Positions 53,201 through 63,735 of a stretch of DNA of 64,000 nt are shown here, one piece after another. The position numbers were made by a program, and so were the translations under genes. Under the pieces are notes generated by a model. The model made no database searches. It was not told the DNA's origin and saw nothing but the letters and a program-made list of their open reading frames with translations. Within the stretch, counting starts at the first letter, position 1. Each line of letters starts with the position of its first letter. This stretch comes from Quercus robur (taxonomy: Eukaryota > Streptophyta > Magnoliopsida > Fagales > Fagaceae): assembly GCF_932294415.1 (NCBI RefSeq), contig NC_065543.1, positions 27,113,530 through 27,177,529 of the forward strand. The letters run 5' to 3'.

Positions 53201-56200
53201 GATTTCGAAGTTATTAATCTTTATGGGTTTTGCTTGTGCACTTGATGAGGCTCTAATCACATCTCAAAATTTTCAACATGTGGCCAACATCTATTATTGG
53301 GTAGTCTATATTTTTCAGTATTTTGGGATTTTTCTCAAATATTACTAATTCCAACATATAGATGGCATGTGATCTGTTTCGAATTAAACAATTGATAATA
53401 TGTATTCATTGACAAATGTATTGCCCCATAGTACATTCCCAAAGTACTTGTGTTTGCTTTGTTTTTAATCAAATTTTCATTAATTATCAAGAAAACAAAA
53501 GGTTTTTATTTCCAGCATTGCACTCAATCTTTTGAATATTTATCCTGTCACAATGGAAAGATAAAGAAAAGGTAAATACTGTAAGTTCTAGCAAATTTTT
53601 GGGAGTTTCCTTGCAGGCTTCGAGGAGGAGGCTATTAGATTGTACATCAATTGAGAGTAGTTGGAGGCTACAATGTCACCAAATTCACAGTAGAAAAGTC
53701 AAAATCTGGTATGAAAGGGATGAGGGAACTTAAGAACTTGATCTTGACATTTAATTATGACACAAGAGGAGGGGGCCGCAATAGTGCTGGTTGAAAGAAT
53801 AGGGTGCTTTAGAACATCATTAATTTACTACTCATCACATGGAATGTGAGAGGTATGAATGACTGAGAAAAGAGGTTGAGGGTGAGGAATGCTCTTAGAA
53901 TGTGAAAGGGGGATATTCTTTTCTTACAGGAGACAAAAATGGAGGTAATTAACTGCAGTGTGGTGCGGAGTTTGTGGGGGAGTCAATTTTTGGATGGGGA
54001 TTGTTTGGACGTGGAAGGGGATTCCAGTGGCGTTTTACTGCTTTGGGATAAGAGAGTGGTGCAGAAGATTGATGTTGCAAAGGGCCTTGTTAAAGATGAG
54101 AATAAAATAATATAGAGAAGCGGAACCAAGAAAGAGAGAAGAGCAGTTTACATGGGTCAGCTGGATGGCTTACATTCACAGGATAAAGCCCTAGCAGCTA
54201 CATATTTAATGTATACTCAAGTCAATTATTACAGTGAACCCTTAACAGATGACACTTTGATTTTTTCTGGTGACTCATCTTTTGTTTGCAGATGACACTT
54301 AAATTTTTTGTGGTGATGAGAGTGAGCAGATTGGTTTTTTGAGATTTGTACTGCTTTGCTTTGAAGCTGTTTTGGGATTACAAATAAATCTTGGCAAGTT
54401 AGAGATGGCTTTGGTAAGGTATGTGCATGATATTGAATATCTAGCTAGTGTGTTGGCTGCTCATGATCGGATTCTTACTTTGGATAATATCATGCTTAGG
54501 AGTCGCCCTTTAGCAAATCGGTGTTGTATGTGTTGTTGTGATGGGGAGTCGGTGGACAATCTTCTTCTTCATTGTCCTGTTACACATACCTTATAGACTT
54601 TTATGCTTCAGGCTTTTGGTATACATTGGGTTATGCTAGGATCAGTGGCAGAATTGTTATTTTGTTGGCATTAGTGGCTTGGGAAGCATAATTCGAACAT
54701 TTGGAATTTGATTCTAGGTTGCTTAATGTGGATTGTTTGGTTGGAACGAAATCGTCGTTCCTTTGAGGACAATTGAGAAGACGTTGGATGAGTTAAAGGT
54801 TTTATACCAGCGTAGTCTTTTTGAGTGGTCTCGTTGTGGGGGTCTTACTGATTATTCTTTTCTTTCCGAGTTTATGTTTTCTCTTAGAATAGTTTCCTGT
54901 TTTCTCTCTTTTTTGCTGTTTGTTTTTTTTTTTCTTGTTGTTCATCATCATGAACAACTTGTACTCTTCCTTATTTTTTTCATTAATAATAGTTCTTTGA
55001 TTACTTATCAAAAAAAAAGTAAGATCTCTACTTTCCCTTTAAAGTATTTGGGTCTTCCATTGAGGGAAATGTTTAAGTCCATGGAGATGTGGGATTAGGA
55101 AAGATTGAAAATATTGGCAGGGTGGAAGAAGATCTATCTATCCAAGGTGGGGCAGCTTACTTTGATTAAGAGTATTCTTTCTAGCCTACCTACTTACTAT
55201 ATCTATTTATATTCCCTTCCTGTCAGCATTGCACGGCGTTTGGTAAAGCTGCAACGGGATTTTTTGTGGGGTGGGATGGATGATTGTGTAAAATTCCATT
55301 TGGTGAGGTGGCGGACGGTTTGCAAACCTGTCCAACAGGGGGGCTTAGGCCTTCATAGCTTGGTACGATTTAATCAAGCTCTATTAGGGAAATGGCTGTG
55401 AAGATTTACTTTTGAAAAAGAGGCTTTTGGCATACAATTACAAAGTATGGAGTTATTGGGGGTAGGTAGACTTCGGGGTCTCACGGATGTAACTTGTGGA
55501 AACATATCAGGAGTGGGTGGAATAGTTTTGCACAATTCATTTTCTTTGAAGTGGGTAATGGTTCAGGGATTTGTTTTTGGCGCGACTACTGGTGTGGTGA
55601 TGTAATTCTTAATAAGCTTTTTTCGACCTGCGTCGTCTAGCTTGAGACAAAGAGGCTATGGTGGTAGATTATATACATATACATGATGGCGATGTTTTTT
55701 GGGATTTAGTGCTTAATCGTGCTTGCCAAGATTGGGCATTGGAGATTTTGCACTCCTTTGTTTCTCAATTATACTTGGTCAAAATTGGGGGATTTGCTGA
55801 GGATTGTGAATGGTGAACCCTTACCAAAAGTGGTGATTTGAGGTAAATCTTTTTACAAAGATCTCTATTCTAGAGAATTTCAATTATTTCTGTGGAAGAG
55901 TATTTGGAAGGTGAAGTTCCATCTAAGGTAGCTTTTTTTGTGTGGACCATGGCTAATGGGAGAATCCTTACAACGGATAATTTGAGTATGTGGAGAATGT
56001 GTGTGGTAGATGGGTGTTGTATGTTTGAGGAGTGGGATAGAAGGCTTGCACTCAAATATGAAGATTTTATTTTTACGCACTCTGTATGACCAATGGCAGC
56101 CTTAAGTTGTCATTCTTTCTCTGATATGCTAGTTTTTATGGATTTATGTACTTTCATTTGATTTTTAACAGCCCCCGTACAGTGCCTGTGTACTGTGGTT

Positions 56201-56411
56201 GTGCTGTACTTACCTTTATTTAAATAAAATTTGCATTTACTGATTAAAAAAAAAAAATCTTGGTTAACTATAGCAAAAACTTTACTTGCTTTCCCCCACC
56301 CTTTGAATGCAGGATAACAAGTGTATAATAATTAACCGGCCCTTGACCACTACAATTGTGGTTTTCAGAAGTATGACTGATCTGATATACTTCTTTCACA
56401 TGCTTCTTCAG
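41251..56411 (+). CDS. CNGC20: Cyclic-nucleotide-gated ion channel, CNGC19/20 type, 5' part; continues beyond window
   Basis: Plant CNGC19/20 channels are plasma-membrane calcium-permeable channels linked to immunity and cell-death control. Visible coding exons: 41251-41757 (169 codons), 52974-53165 (64 codons) and 56313-56411 (33 codons), all phase 0 with GT-AG borders. The first exon has the family N-terminus: [30 protein letters not shown], and the cysteine motif [19 protein letters not shown]. The second begins [15 protein letters not shown], includes [18 protein letters not shown] and ends in helix S1. The third covers the S1-S2 segment to HMLLQ. The pore, C-linker and nucleotide-binding domain must lie past 64000. 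Introns are 11.2 kb, 3.1 kb and over 7.5 kb, all filled with transposons. CNGC19 cannot be excluded from the part seen. Confidence 0.95.
41758..42899. other. CNGC intron 2, proximal part
   Basis: AT-rich intron DNA. The exon frame stays open for 42 codons past the donor, with a hydrophobic stretch, before a stop at 41881. No element was recognised. Confidence 0.6.
42900..43064 (-). mobile_element. Short solo LTR, copy 1 (165 bp)
   Basis: On the minus strand it runs TGTTAAGGATTTAC to CTCGTTTTTAACA (TG...CA) and is flanked by GGAT on both sides (42896-42899, 43065-43068). It matches 54088-54247 along its length. It contains the phrase GTGGTTCGGC on the plus strand. Confidence 0.7.
43665..44030 (+). 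mobile_element. Probable LTR fragment
   Basis: Starts near TGTGATGAGTCCCACATCGG and runs to TTAACA, followed by TGCTATCAAATTC, which resembles a decayed TGGTATCA primer site. No partner LTR was recognised and no coding domain follows, so this is tentative. Confidence 0.4.
44407..45047 (+). repeat. 5' LTR of LARD-like element
   Basis: 641 bp. Contains a TATA-like AGTATAAAAG near 44794, about two-thirds of the way in, a likely internal promoter. It ends directly before the primer binding site. Confidence 0.95.
45048..45066 (+). other. Primer binding site of LARD-like element
   Basis: ATTGGCGCCGTCTGTGGGG directly follows the LTR terminus CCCTACA. The TGGCGCC core is shared by several plant Gypsy primer sites. 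Confidence 0.8.
45301..46009. repeat. Tandem array, 80-bp unit, about nine copies
   Basis: The unit holds TTTTGGACAGAACCAAGG, TGTATGGTCCTCGGACCC, AAGCCTCTGGGGAAACC and AACTACTTACAAAGAGAATA. Starts fall every 80 bp from 45301 to 45941; the last copy has a short internal deletion near 45970. Because 80 is not a multiple of three, all frames stay open and give overlapping repetitive reading frames of up to 230 codons; these are not genes. Two decayed units recur at 47437-47570. Confidence 0.97.
46010..49069. other. Non-coding interior of LARD-like element
   Basis: About 3 kb with no recognisable retroviral domain on either strand. It includes a GAAGGA/GAGGAT-type purine-rich tract (48115-48320), which yields serine- or leucine-rich spurious frames, and degenerate 80-bp units at 47437-47570. 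Confidence 0.7.
49070..49710 (+). repeat. 3' LTR of LARD-like element
   Basis: 641 bp, matching 44407-45047, with the same TATA-like motif near 49457. Confidence 0.95.
49811..50306. other. CNGC intron 2, MITE-like debris
   Basis: GAGCCTGTTTGGATAAGTG at about 49831 resembles the end of a TTTGG-type MITE, but no partner terminus was found. Confidence 0.35.
50307..52695 (-). mobile_element. 5' portion of a Copia retrotransposon (LTR, gag, protease)
   Basis: On the minus strand: an LTR-like segment (about 52695-52480, TGTTTGAG to GTTTACA), then a decayed primer site TTGATATTAGAGCA. The gag region includes a zinc knuckle ([14 protein letters not shown] near 51035-50990), then protease ([15 protein letters not shown] near 50785) and the GAG-pre-integrase end ([20 protein letters not shown]) to 50307. 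Stops interrupt gag. The protease has DSS where DSG is normal. Integrase, RT and RNase H are absent. Confidence 0.85.
54088..54247 (-). mobile_element. Short solo LTR, copy 2 (160 bp)
   Basis: Matches 42900-43064: AGAATAAAATAATATAGAGA, AAGAAAGAGAGAAGA, ATAAAGCCCTAGCAGCTA, CCCTTAACA. The flanks (GGCCT and GATGA) do not match, so no target duplication is preserved. Confidence 0.75.
54450..55017 (+). mobile_element. 5'-truncated LINE tail inserted in the intron 3 LINE
   Basis: Encodes only a zinc-binding C-terminus ([32 protein letters not shown]) and tail ([19 protein letters not shown]). It ends in a LINE-type 3' UTR with TTGATTACTTATC and an A8 tail at 55009-55017. It sits between halves of one RT reading frame. 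Confidence 0.75.
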
Positions 56412-56754
56412 GTGACTGCTACTTCTCTTCCCTTTGCAGAAACTCTTTGCTTTTTTTTCTTTTCATTTTTTAAAATTTATTGCAATTACGTAGTTCTTTT
56501 AATTAACCTGCTAATATGGACTATATGTTGAAGCTAATTTAAAATTTAAAATTATTGTTATTGTGGAATAATTCTTGCTAATAGAGTTCCGCTACACTAT
56601 GTTTGAGTGCTTGCTGATCCAGGCATTATTAGTTTCAGAGTAACCTTTGTTTTAGATATCTTGTAGCATCTTTGCAGTTAGAAGAGATCTGAACATTGAA
56701 ACATGAAAAGCCAGCTTAAATTTTGTATTTCTTATTTAATTGCCACATGGTAGA

Positions 56755-56890
56755 GTTACTGCTTGGATTGTAGTATTGTCAGGTCTAATATGGACCTTGT
56801 CCAGAGAGAGAAATAGAAGAGCTTTTGTGGCACAGGAGTTGTCAATTGAGAGGTCAATTCAATGTTTATTAGCTCTTTATTCCATTGATT
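56755..56890 (+). mobile_element. LINE C-terminal fragment
   Basis: One frame reads LIWTLSRERNRRAFVAQELS, matching the tail of L1 LINE ORF2 as seen elsewhere in the window. It is too short to place further. Confidence 0.55.
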
Positions 56891-56922
56891 ATTAGTAGAT
56901 GTGGGTAGATTATCTAATATTT

Positions 56923-57330
56923 TAGACTTTATAGATTCTTTGTATATTTGATACTTCTTAGGGGATATTCATAACTGTTCCCAAAAACTGTTTACTTTTT
57001 TCTAAAATGCAATTGATCATCTAATATTTTAGACTTTGTGTCTGTTTGGGAAAAATTATTTTTGCCAACTTATTTTACTATTCAGCTTATTTTTGCTACG
57101 ATTCATAGGCCCCACTGCACTTTTTGATACTATTTATGAGTTTCATTATACTATTTCAACTAACTTTTACCTTTATCTACAGTAGTTTCAGTTAAAAGTT
57201 TTCAGTTTCAGCAAAATAAACAGATCCCAAGCGGACCCTTTATATAGATTCTTTGTATATTTGATACTTCTTAGGAGATAGTTGAGTGTATTCATAACTG
57301 TTTACTTTTCTCTAAAATATAATTTCTTAT
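56923..57330. repeat. Tandem duplication, about 90 bp, second copy split by a MITE
   Basis: TATTTTAGACTTTATAGATT, then CTTTGTATATTTGATACTTC, and TATTCATAACTG...TTTACTTTT...CTAAAAT occur at 56923-57006. They recur from about 57025, where the second copy is interrupted after TTTTAGACTTT by the MITE and resumes at 57239. Confidence 0.85.
57038..57238. mobile_element. MITE, 201 bp, with 3-bp target duplication
   Basis: Ends are GTGTCTGTTTGGG and, in inverse complement, GGGTCCGCTTGGG. It is flanked by TTT (57035-57037, 57239-57241). The uninterrupted tandem copy at 56923 shows the empty site AGACTTTATAGATT. Interior motifs match the MITEs at 25486 and 38850. Confidence 0.85.
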
Positions 57331-58174
57331 TTTTATATGTATTAGAAAAAATATCTTTCTGTCCTACTTTTTCTTGAAAATACCAATAATATTATCTCAA
57401 AAAACCTTAAATAAAATTGAGGAAAAAAAAATTTAACCAAAAATTATCATGTAACTTAAAAAAAAGAAACAAAAAAAAAAAAAAGGAAAAAAGAGTTAAG
57501 GAGTGAGATAAACCCCTCGCATTGATTAGTTTGTAAATATAGATTGATTGGCTTTGCCAAAAGGACATAGCACAAACCATTCCAAAAACTGACTCCTATG
57601 CATGAACACCTTGCATTAACATGACATAAACTTAAACTGTGTATGAACTGTTTTTGTAAGCATAGATTGATTAATTATTTGGTTTGATAGATTTTGGAGG
57701 AGCAGAATAAGTTTAATGCTTTTTGAATTGTGAAAAAAAAAAAAAATGAATACTTTATCATTTCAGAGTCTAATTTGATTGTCATTTTTAAAAATTGAGC
57801 TTTCTTATGGCCTGAGAATGTGGCTACCACCTTTTTTGGAGGGAATGTACATTCTTGTAAATGTGAGGTTTGATGGGAATTTAGAATGGCCGTGGGCATT
57901 TGATTTCCTTTGAGCTATTTACAACCAAATAAGGGAATGCTTGGTACTCCTATTAGGATTCCTAGGAATCTTAAAAGATGATCCAAACCAAACCATCACA
58001 TTAGTTCCATGTGGATTCTATTCACAGTGGTAGATGAGCCAAACCAAACATCACATTAGTTCTGTGTGGATTCTATTCATGGTGGTTGTTTGCCTCCCAT
58101 CATGTTCTATGGATTGCATTATGCTTGAAAACAAAGCTCCATGGTCGAAGATTGTTTTTTTTTTTCTTATATTT
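57331..58174. other. CNGC intron 4, proximal part
   Basis: AT-rich intron DNA. A GTGGATTCTATTCA-type phrase is repeated near 58011 and 58066. No coding signature. Confidence 0.5.
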
Positions 58175-61100
58175 TTTTTTGGATAAGTAAGAATGATATA
58201 TATATATATATATATATATATGAAAGGCTACTCTATGCAAGAAGAGCAAAGAGCAAAACCAGAGAATACAAGGAGGAGAAAACAAAGAAAAAACAAAAAA
58301 AGAAAGAAAACCAAACAACATATTAATTACAGAGAGAGAGAGCTAAGAAAAGAAGGGAGAGAATCACTAGTCGTGAGTCCCCATGCCCTAGACAAATCAA
58401 AAAGAGTTCCACTAAAAGAAGCAAACATTTGATCACCGGAACTATCTAAATCCTCAAAAGTCCGCCGATTCCATTCCTTCCAAATACATCAAAGGATGCA
58501 CAACATAACTAAATTCCAAATTTGAGACGAGTGCTTCCCCAACCAATTCCACCAGCCAAAAAGCAAATTTGGGATTGATCTAGGAATAACCTAAGACAAG
58601 CCAAAAGTTATAAAGACAAAGCTCCAAAACCGATAAACCATCTCACAATGAAGAAATAAGTGGTCTACCGTCTCTCCACAATGACGGCACATAATACACC
58701 AGTCCACAAAAACCAATCTCCTCAATTTCAGGTTATCACCTGTTAGGATCTTATTCCAAGCAACACACCAAACAAAAAAGGAAACTCACTTAGGGGCCTT
58801 TGCTTTCCATATAGCTTTCCAAGGAAAGACAGTTGAGGGAGAGTTCCTTAGTTTGTTATAACATGACCGGATGTCAAAATCCCCATTAGGCTTCAACTTC
58901 CATCTCATCCAGTCTCTCACATCCATTGGAGGAGTATTAGCTCCCAATATATGAAGAAAATGCAGCCCTTCATCCATCTCCCAATCATTAAATTCTCGAA
59001 TAAAACAAACATCCCAAATTCTTCTATCCTCCGCCCCCTGCCTCGATAAAGAAGCTTCTATAGATACCTCATTATCAACGGCAATACCATACAACCTTGG
59101 GAAGGCCAAATGAAAAGGTTGATCCCCATTCCACCTATCCTGCCAAAACCTTACTCTATTCCCCAACTCAATAACAAACTGACAATTTTTGCTAAAATCC
59201 TCCCATCCCATGTGAATACCTCTCCACAAACCACACCCATGAACTCCCCTACCCAGCTTTGAGGCCCATCCCCCCCATTCTTCCTCATATTTTGAAGCTA
59301 CCACCCTCCTCCATAACCGACCCTCTTCCTTCCCAAACCGCCACAACCATTTCCCCAGTAAAGCCTTATTGAAAGTAGTAAGTTTCCTTATCCCCAAGCC
59401 CCCATTAGCTATAGGCACACAAACTTTATCCCATCCTACCAGATGAGTCTTGCTATCACCCCAAAGAAAGTCCCTTTACAACTTTTCAATTTTATTAGCC
59501 ACATGAGTAGGGATTGTGAATAATGATAAAAAATATGTAGGAAGACTAGATAGCGTACTCTTGAGTAACATCAATCGACCCTCCTTAGACAAATACAACT
59601 TCTTCCACCCAGCTAGATGCCTCTCAAATTTTTCCAAAATAGGATTCCATATTGAAGGGAAGTTATGTGAAGCCCCCAACGGCATACCAAGATAAGACAT
59701 AGGCAACTCTCCAACTCTACAGCCCAAAATTTCAACCAGAGCATGCACATCATCAACCTCCCCTATTGGAACCATTTCACTCTTATGCACATTAACCTTC
59801 AAACCCGTGACCACTTGAAAACTAAGTTACAACAGTTGAATATGAAGAATTTGCTCCACATCCGCATCACAAAATAGGATGGTATCATCTGTAAATAATA
59901 GATGTGTAACACATTCTCCACCACCCCTCCTACCCTCAGCTTTTAAACCACGGATCAAGCCAGCTCCCTCCACTCTTCTCAACATCCTACTAAACACCTC
60001 CATCATAATCAAAAACAGCATAGGAGATAGCGGATCCCCTTGTCTTAAACTCCTCAAACTACCAAAAAAATCAGCTGGAGACCCATTAATCAAAACAGAG
60101 AACTGAATTGTGGAAATACAAGTATGGATCCACTTACACCACTTCTCTCCAAAGCCCATTCTATTCAACAAATTCAACAAAGTCTCCCAATTCACATGAT
60201 CGTAGGCTTTCTCAATATCAAGTTTACCAATGACTCCAGGAACCCTACTCTTCCCTTGGCTATCCATGTGCTCATTCGCAATGAAAACCGAATCAAGAAT
60301 TTGTCTCCCACCCAAAAAGCTATTCTGAGTCTCAGAGATAAACTGATCTAAAACCACTCTCAATCGGTTTGCCAAGACCTTAGACAAGATTTTATACACA
60401 CTCCCCACCAAGCTAATAGGACGGAAATCTCTAATATTAAAGGCATCATTCTTTTTAGGAATTAATGCAATGAAGGTAGCATTAAGGGATTTTTCAAACT
60501 TACAATGTTGAAAAAACTCTTCAAAGACCGCTAAGACGTCTTTCTCCACTACTCTCCAACAATGATGATAAAACGCCATAGTAAACCCATCCGGACTTGG
60601 AGCTTTATCCCCTTCAAAGTCACTAACAACTTGGAGTATCTCCTCTCTCTCAAAATTCCTTTCAAGCCAAACCCTCTCCATATCCCTAATACAATCAAAT
60701 TCCAAACCCCCCACAAGGGGCCTCCACCCCTCAGTCTCTTTGTACAAATTTTTATAAAATTGTGCTACCTAATTAGTTACCTTGGATGCCTCCTCAAAAA
60801 CCATCCCATCCACCTCCAAGGTTCTTCGATGATTAAACCTTCTATGGGAATTAGCCATTTTGTGAAAAAACTTGGTGTTATTATCCCCTTCCTTGATACA
60901 TAACATCCTAGATTTTTTGTCTCCAATAAATTTCTTCCAAGGAAAGAAGATGCTCCACTTGGGACCTCAAAGCTGCCCTATGACCTTTCTCACCATCAGT
61001 GAGACCAAAGTCCCCTTCCTTGGCGTCTAATTTTTTTAGCTCCTCCAATAATTGATTCTTTTGACGCACTACATTACCAAACTCTCGACGATTCCATTGC

Positions 61101-63246
61101 ACAATGTCCTCTTTCAGAGCCTTCAATTTTCTTGCAAGCACGAAACTTGGTGTACCTACAAAAGAATGCCGATTCCACCAGGATTGAACTCTATCCACAA
61201 TGCCCTCCGTCTTCAACCACATATTTTCAAATCTAAATGGACTTTCCCCCCTTGCCATTCCCCCTGCCTCCAAAAGAATTAGGCTGTGGTTTGAGATAGG
61301 ACGGGGTAAAATCCTTTGAATAACATCTAGGAAATGGTCCTCCTAGTTTGGAGTGATCAAAACCCTATCAATCCTAGACATCGCTAGTTGATCAGTACCA
61401 CTTGACCAAGTATATCTACCTCCTTCCAAAGGCAGATCAACCAAGTTAAGATCCCCAATAAATTCAAAGAATTTTTCCATAGCCAAGGTCAAACGAGTCT
61501 CACCCCTATGCTTACTAGGAAAGCGAACAATATTAAAATCTCCAAAGTAGCACCACGGTATCCTCCAATACTGCTGAATACCCATCAACTCATCCCATAT
61601 GTGACCCCTCTCAATATTCTTATTTGGGCCATACACCCCTGAGCATGCCCATATAAAACCGTCTCCCACCCCTTGCCACTTTACCAAAACTGAAAAAGTA
61701 CCAACTATAACCTCCACCTTCTCCAAAACCCTTTTATCCCACATAAGCAAAATACCACTAGCAGTCCAATCAGCCTCCAAAACAGCCCAATCTACATATG
61801 GACAGCTCCACAAACTACAAACCAACTGTCTATTCATGCTAGCAATTTTCATCTCTTGTAAACAAATAACATCACACTTCTACTCCCGCAACAAATTCTT
61901 CACCACAAGGCGTTTCCGAGGATCATTTAAACCTCTAACATTCCACGAAATCATTTTTATCTTCATAAACACAAAACTATTCCCAACTACTAACACCAAC
62001 ACAAGACCACCCTCTATCTCCTGTCATAATTCAACGAACAGATCAAGTTTTGCAACTCTCTACGACCATTGTTTTTGGACTTAGCCACTTTTTTGCTACC
62101 CGTTTCTTTCCTGTGTAACACATTGGCTGCTTCCATCACAGTTTCTAGCCTCTGTAAGAGAGCAATGCACAACTTCTCATGTCAGGTCGTTGACAACCCA
62201 ACCAATTTACTGAACCCAGGGATTCTGTGTTTCACCCACCCAAAAATATCTAACTTATTCTCGATACTCAATACCTCAGTGGCCTCCTCCAACTCTGCCG
62301 AAATTGTTGACACAGTCAGAGCAATGGTTTGCAGAGGTAAACAATCTGACACTTCAGTTTCACCTAAACCAACAGAAAAATCCACTACATCCTCCACAAG
62401 CAAGACCTCCCTAGGAAGACTTAAAAGTTCCTTACTAGAAAAAGAATTAACCTCCTGACCCGATACTCCAAAACCCATTAACCCAGCTCGCAAAAACTCC
62501 AGAAAAAGATCAGGAAAAGAAAGTCCAACCAATCTCGGCACAAATTTGAGAATCACCAACCTCTTGCCTTCAGAAATCAGCCCACCCAACAGCATATCAA
62601 AGCCCAAAGTACTGTTCCGGTTGGAGCTAAACCTGAGACCCATCTTCAGAAGAGGCTCGGTGCACCCCGACACTTCCACCAACGAAGCCCAACGCTGGTG
62701 AGTTGACACAACTCCCTCTGCCTTGGTCTACGTCGCCCCTATCGGCGAAGCCACAAGCACTTGATTGATCGAGGAACTCCTTACATCGTCATCGCTCCTC
62801 AATATACCCACCGACGTCACTAACCCAGATTTAAATACCGGCGTTGTAGGCTTCATAGACCCAACCTCCGTTGTAGACACCGTCGACCCAACCTCCATCG
62901 TAGACATCGTCGACCCACTGAAATCAAGCTGTGTTTTGGAGCTCGCCACCATCACCGAAATATGAGCTTTGTGGGTTGTTAGTCTCGAGTCAACCAAAGA
63001 GCTTTCTCCCACTTCAAGTCTGATTGGGTTTGTTAACTCTGGAATATTTGGACAGCCCATGCATGTGTCACCATTTGGGCCTAAATCCAATACAGGCTTC
63101 TCTAGACCCCTTGAGTGATAAAATGAGCCTAAGCCCACAATGGGCTTCTCACCCCGTATGACCCACTTAAGGCTTTTAAAACCGCTTTTATAGCTATTCC
63201 GTGTAACACGTCTCTTCTGATAAAAGTTGGGAAGTTGCGCATTCAT
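58175..63246 (-). mobile_element. Nearly full-length degenerate L1-type LINE in CNGC intron 4
   Basis: Read on the minus strand: ORF1 remnants at 63246-62182, ending with GWVKHRIPGFSKLVGLS and a basic tail. ORF2 starts near 61966 with MISWNVRGLND and CLQEMK; endonuclease runs 61852-61343 (GDFNIVRFPSKHRGETR, YTWSSG, SRIDRVL) and the linker 61273-60908. Reverse transcriptase spans 60747-59827 ([71 protein letters not shown]), thumb 59814-59476, and C-terminal region 59418-58500. An A-rich tail follows a TA microsatellite near 58193. Several stops, for example one within the first 30 ORF2 codons, make it inactive. It is antisense to the CNGC gene. Confidence 0.92.
58195..58221. repeat. (TA)n microsatellite
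   Basis: About 13 TA repeats just inside the 3' end of the intron 4 LINE. Confidence 0.95.
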
Positions 63247-63292
63247 TTGCCGGGTCTGGAACCCATGACCTCATCCTCCATCCTATTGTTAC
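63247..63292 (-). repeat. SINE-like B-box fragment
   Basis: Minus strand GGATGAGGTCATGGGTTCCA resembles the B-box region of the SINE fragments at 31915-32230. It abuts the start of the LINE. Confidence 0.4.
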
Positions 63293-63574
63293 AAAAGTTG
63301 CCTAGAAAGGGAGATTAAAGGTTGGTAAAATTTTAACTGGGGTAGTCTAATCATGAACTTGCTGCTAATTAATTGCCCCGTGCAATGTTATAAGCAGTTT
63401 TGAATTAAAACCCAATAACAAACCAATTCAGTCATTTGTGTCAGCGCATAATTGAACTGATTCATTGCCCTCTCAAAAACTAAATGGCTTGGGAGGTGAT
63501 TTTCACAGCCCTAATTTATAATTGCCTTGAAACAGTTATAATTATATATTAGTTATTATTATTATGGATTATGT

Positions 63575-63735
63575 TGACGGGTGCCCGTAGGACAGTTGTT
63601 AATAAACCATTTTAGAAAAGTTTTTATATCACTTTTTTTGGAAAATTGAAAAAACTGTCAAAATATTAATTGTTTTTTCTCTTTTTCCATAAAAACTTTC
63701 CTAAAATGGTTTATTCATTAACATTTTCCTATTAT
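63575..63735. mobile_element. Fold-back MITE, copy 2
   Basis: GGGTGCCCGTAGGACAG, then TTAATAAACCATTTTAGAAAAG, is mirrored by TAAAAACTTTCC and AAAATGGTTTATTCATTAAC, forming a stem of about 40 bp. It is the same design as 38975-39137. Confidence 0.7.

Larger units (their letters stand above)
53640..56256 (+). mobile_element. Degenerate L1 LINE filling CNGC intron 3, with nested insertions
   Basis: The endonuclease start reads [11 protein letters not shown] (53830) and LFLQETKME (53925). The RT motif LLFADDT is at about 54275, followed by [13 protein letters not shown]. After a gap, [12 protein letters not shown] (55036), LSSLPTYYI (55180) and [20 protein letters not shown] (55340-55400) follow. 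A zinc-binding C-terminus lies near 55920, and the A-rich end at 56246-56256. Most of the endonuclease and the RT fingers are deleted. It is interrupted by a short LTR (54088-54247) and by a second LINE tail (54450-55017). Confidence 0.85.
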
